This document shows, piece by piece, positions 63,001 to 64,000 of a stretch of 64,000 bases of DNA. How positions within the stretch are numbered: the first letter of the stretch is position 1; each line of letters starts with the position of its first letter. Both the position numbers and the translations under genes were made by a program. The stretch comes from Apus apus (Eukaryota; Chordata; Aves; Apodiformes; Apodidae): the NCBI RefSeq assembly GCF_020740795.1, contig NC_067284.1:100431440-100495439 (forward strand). The letters are read 5' to 3'. The notes beneath the pieces were generated by a model. It was not told the origin of the DNA. It saw only the letters and a list, made by a program, of their open reading frames with translations, and ran no database searches.

Positions 63001-64000
63001 TGGGGGAGAAAAACAACTATAATAAGTTTACAACAAATATTTTTAGCTATGGGCAAGTGGTAAAACTTCCCAGCAGATACTGGCTAGAAGTGTGAAAATA
63101 AATGGAAATGAGCATGTGGCCCTTCTCCTGTGTGGTAATAAGCAGGAATTAAAAAAACCCAAACAACTAAACAATTTTTGAGGTAATTAATAGGTACATA
63201 ATACTGATGCTGAGATAAAACCCAGCAGGGTGTGTCACAGGAAAACCTCTGGCTCTGCTCTCACTTCTCCAGCTATCAACAAAGTTACTCTCCATCTACC
63301 CCAATAGGGCGAGGAGCCCTTGGATGCCCTCTCCTAGCAGCAGCAGCACTCACTCAGAAGAAGGTCAAGACCCTTCTGGTCCCCAGTGCCAACTCGTCCT
63401 GACAAGGAAACCAAGGCGATAGTCATGCCATGTCGCTGCCCTACCGGAATGTGCCACTCCTAGTGCTCCCAGAAACTTGACAAGATAAGAAATACAGTCT
63501 GCAGGAATTTGGGGAAAGGGAAACCAAAATACGGAAGGCAAACACAAACCTGGCAGACCAGTGCAAACTCTGCCCAGCAGCCCCTGTACCGTCTGGCTAG
63601 GTGCTTACCTCTGACCCCTCTCAGGAGCTGGTGTGCCTTCAGAGCGGGAACCAGCTCACTCTCAGATGGCCATAGCTATCCAAGCTGAGCCAAAAAACTA
63701 GCAAAATGGTCAGAGCGCAGCCAAAGCTCCTCTAGGCTGTTTTCTAGCCACTCTCCACTCCAACCTTAAGCAACCTCAAGCTTGGGGCTGCTTTAGCTCT
63801 CAGGTGACTGGTTCCTCTGGAGGTGTACATCACTCCAAGAGAGGGTTTGTCTCTGCTAACAGCTTGCCTGCGCTGCAAGACCATCTAGAGAACTCAGGTG
63901 CTGATCCCTTTCCAACTGGCTGCTCCCTAGATGCACCTAGAAAGACAGAGGTAGTTCACTGGATGTGTCCCCAGGAGCCACTGCTGGCACAGGCAGGATG

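Larger units (their letters stand above)
54688..64000 (-). other. PHACTR2: PHACTR2 upstream intron or 5' flank
   Basis: Transcriptionally upstream of exon A. I looked for a short first exon of the known MGQTS... or MDN... type ending one base into a valine codon, and for a CpG-rich promoter, and found neither. It contains MIR-like and CR1 remnants and two blocks resembling conserved non-coding sequence. The most likely reading is intron continuing past the window edge. Confidence 0.6.

Noticed and set aside
1..64000. tRNA, rRNA, CRISPR array, provirus or bacterial-type operon
   Set aside because: No cloverleaf with A/B box promoter, repeat-spacer array, paired LTRs or closely packed coding frames was noticed on either strand by eye.

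Overview
The window looks like nuclear DNA of an amniote vertebrate, most probably a bird. It has long AT-rich introns with GT/AG borders, one CpG-rich promoter-like island, and very few interspersed repeats. The recognisable repeats are CR1 LINE tails ending in the ATTCT-type repeat, plus worn MIR-like SINE pieces. CR1 as the main element together with compact introns fits birds best; a crocodilian or turtle cannot be excluded from sequence alone. No prokaryotic, viral or CRISPR signal was seen.

Almost the whole window is one minus-strand gene, PHACTR2 (phosphatase and actin regulator 2). I reconstructed twelve consecutive coding exons, read from 54687 down to the stop at 8042-8040. They join in frame at all eleven junctions and give the last 632 residues of the protein. 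The 5' end (start codon and first exon or exons) was not found and probably lies beyond base 64000. In order the protein has a basic segment, a divergent N-terminal RPEL repeat, a long low-complexity proline/serine-rich middle, an acidic SDSDSDGP/poly-Asp segment, three C-terminal RPEL repeats, and the PP1-binding C-terminus ending FHRP. Family knowledge says such proteins bind G-actin through the RPEL repeats and protein phosphatase 1 through the C-terminus, linking actin state to PP1 targeting.

Layout: 1-720, CpG island with NRF1-, YY1- and TATA-like motifs, probably the promoter of the next gene (LTV1 by vertebrate synteny, not proven). 721-2400, no feature. About 2410-8039, probable long PHACTR2 3' UTR carrying an inverted CR1 piece. 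8040-54687, the twelve exons and eleven introns. 54688-64000, upstream intron or 5' flank with CR1 and MIR-like remnants.

Points worth a second look are a probable GC-AG intron between the exons that carry the PP1-binding region, a last coding exon of only 16 nt, a SUMO-interaction-like motif in the disordered middle, and several AT-rich blocks that resemble conserved non-coding elements. I saw no convincing undescribed biological system.
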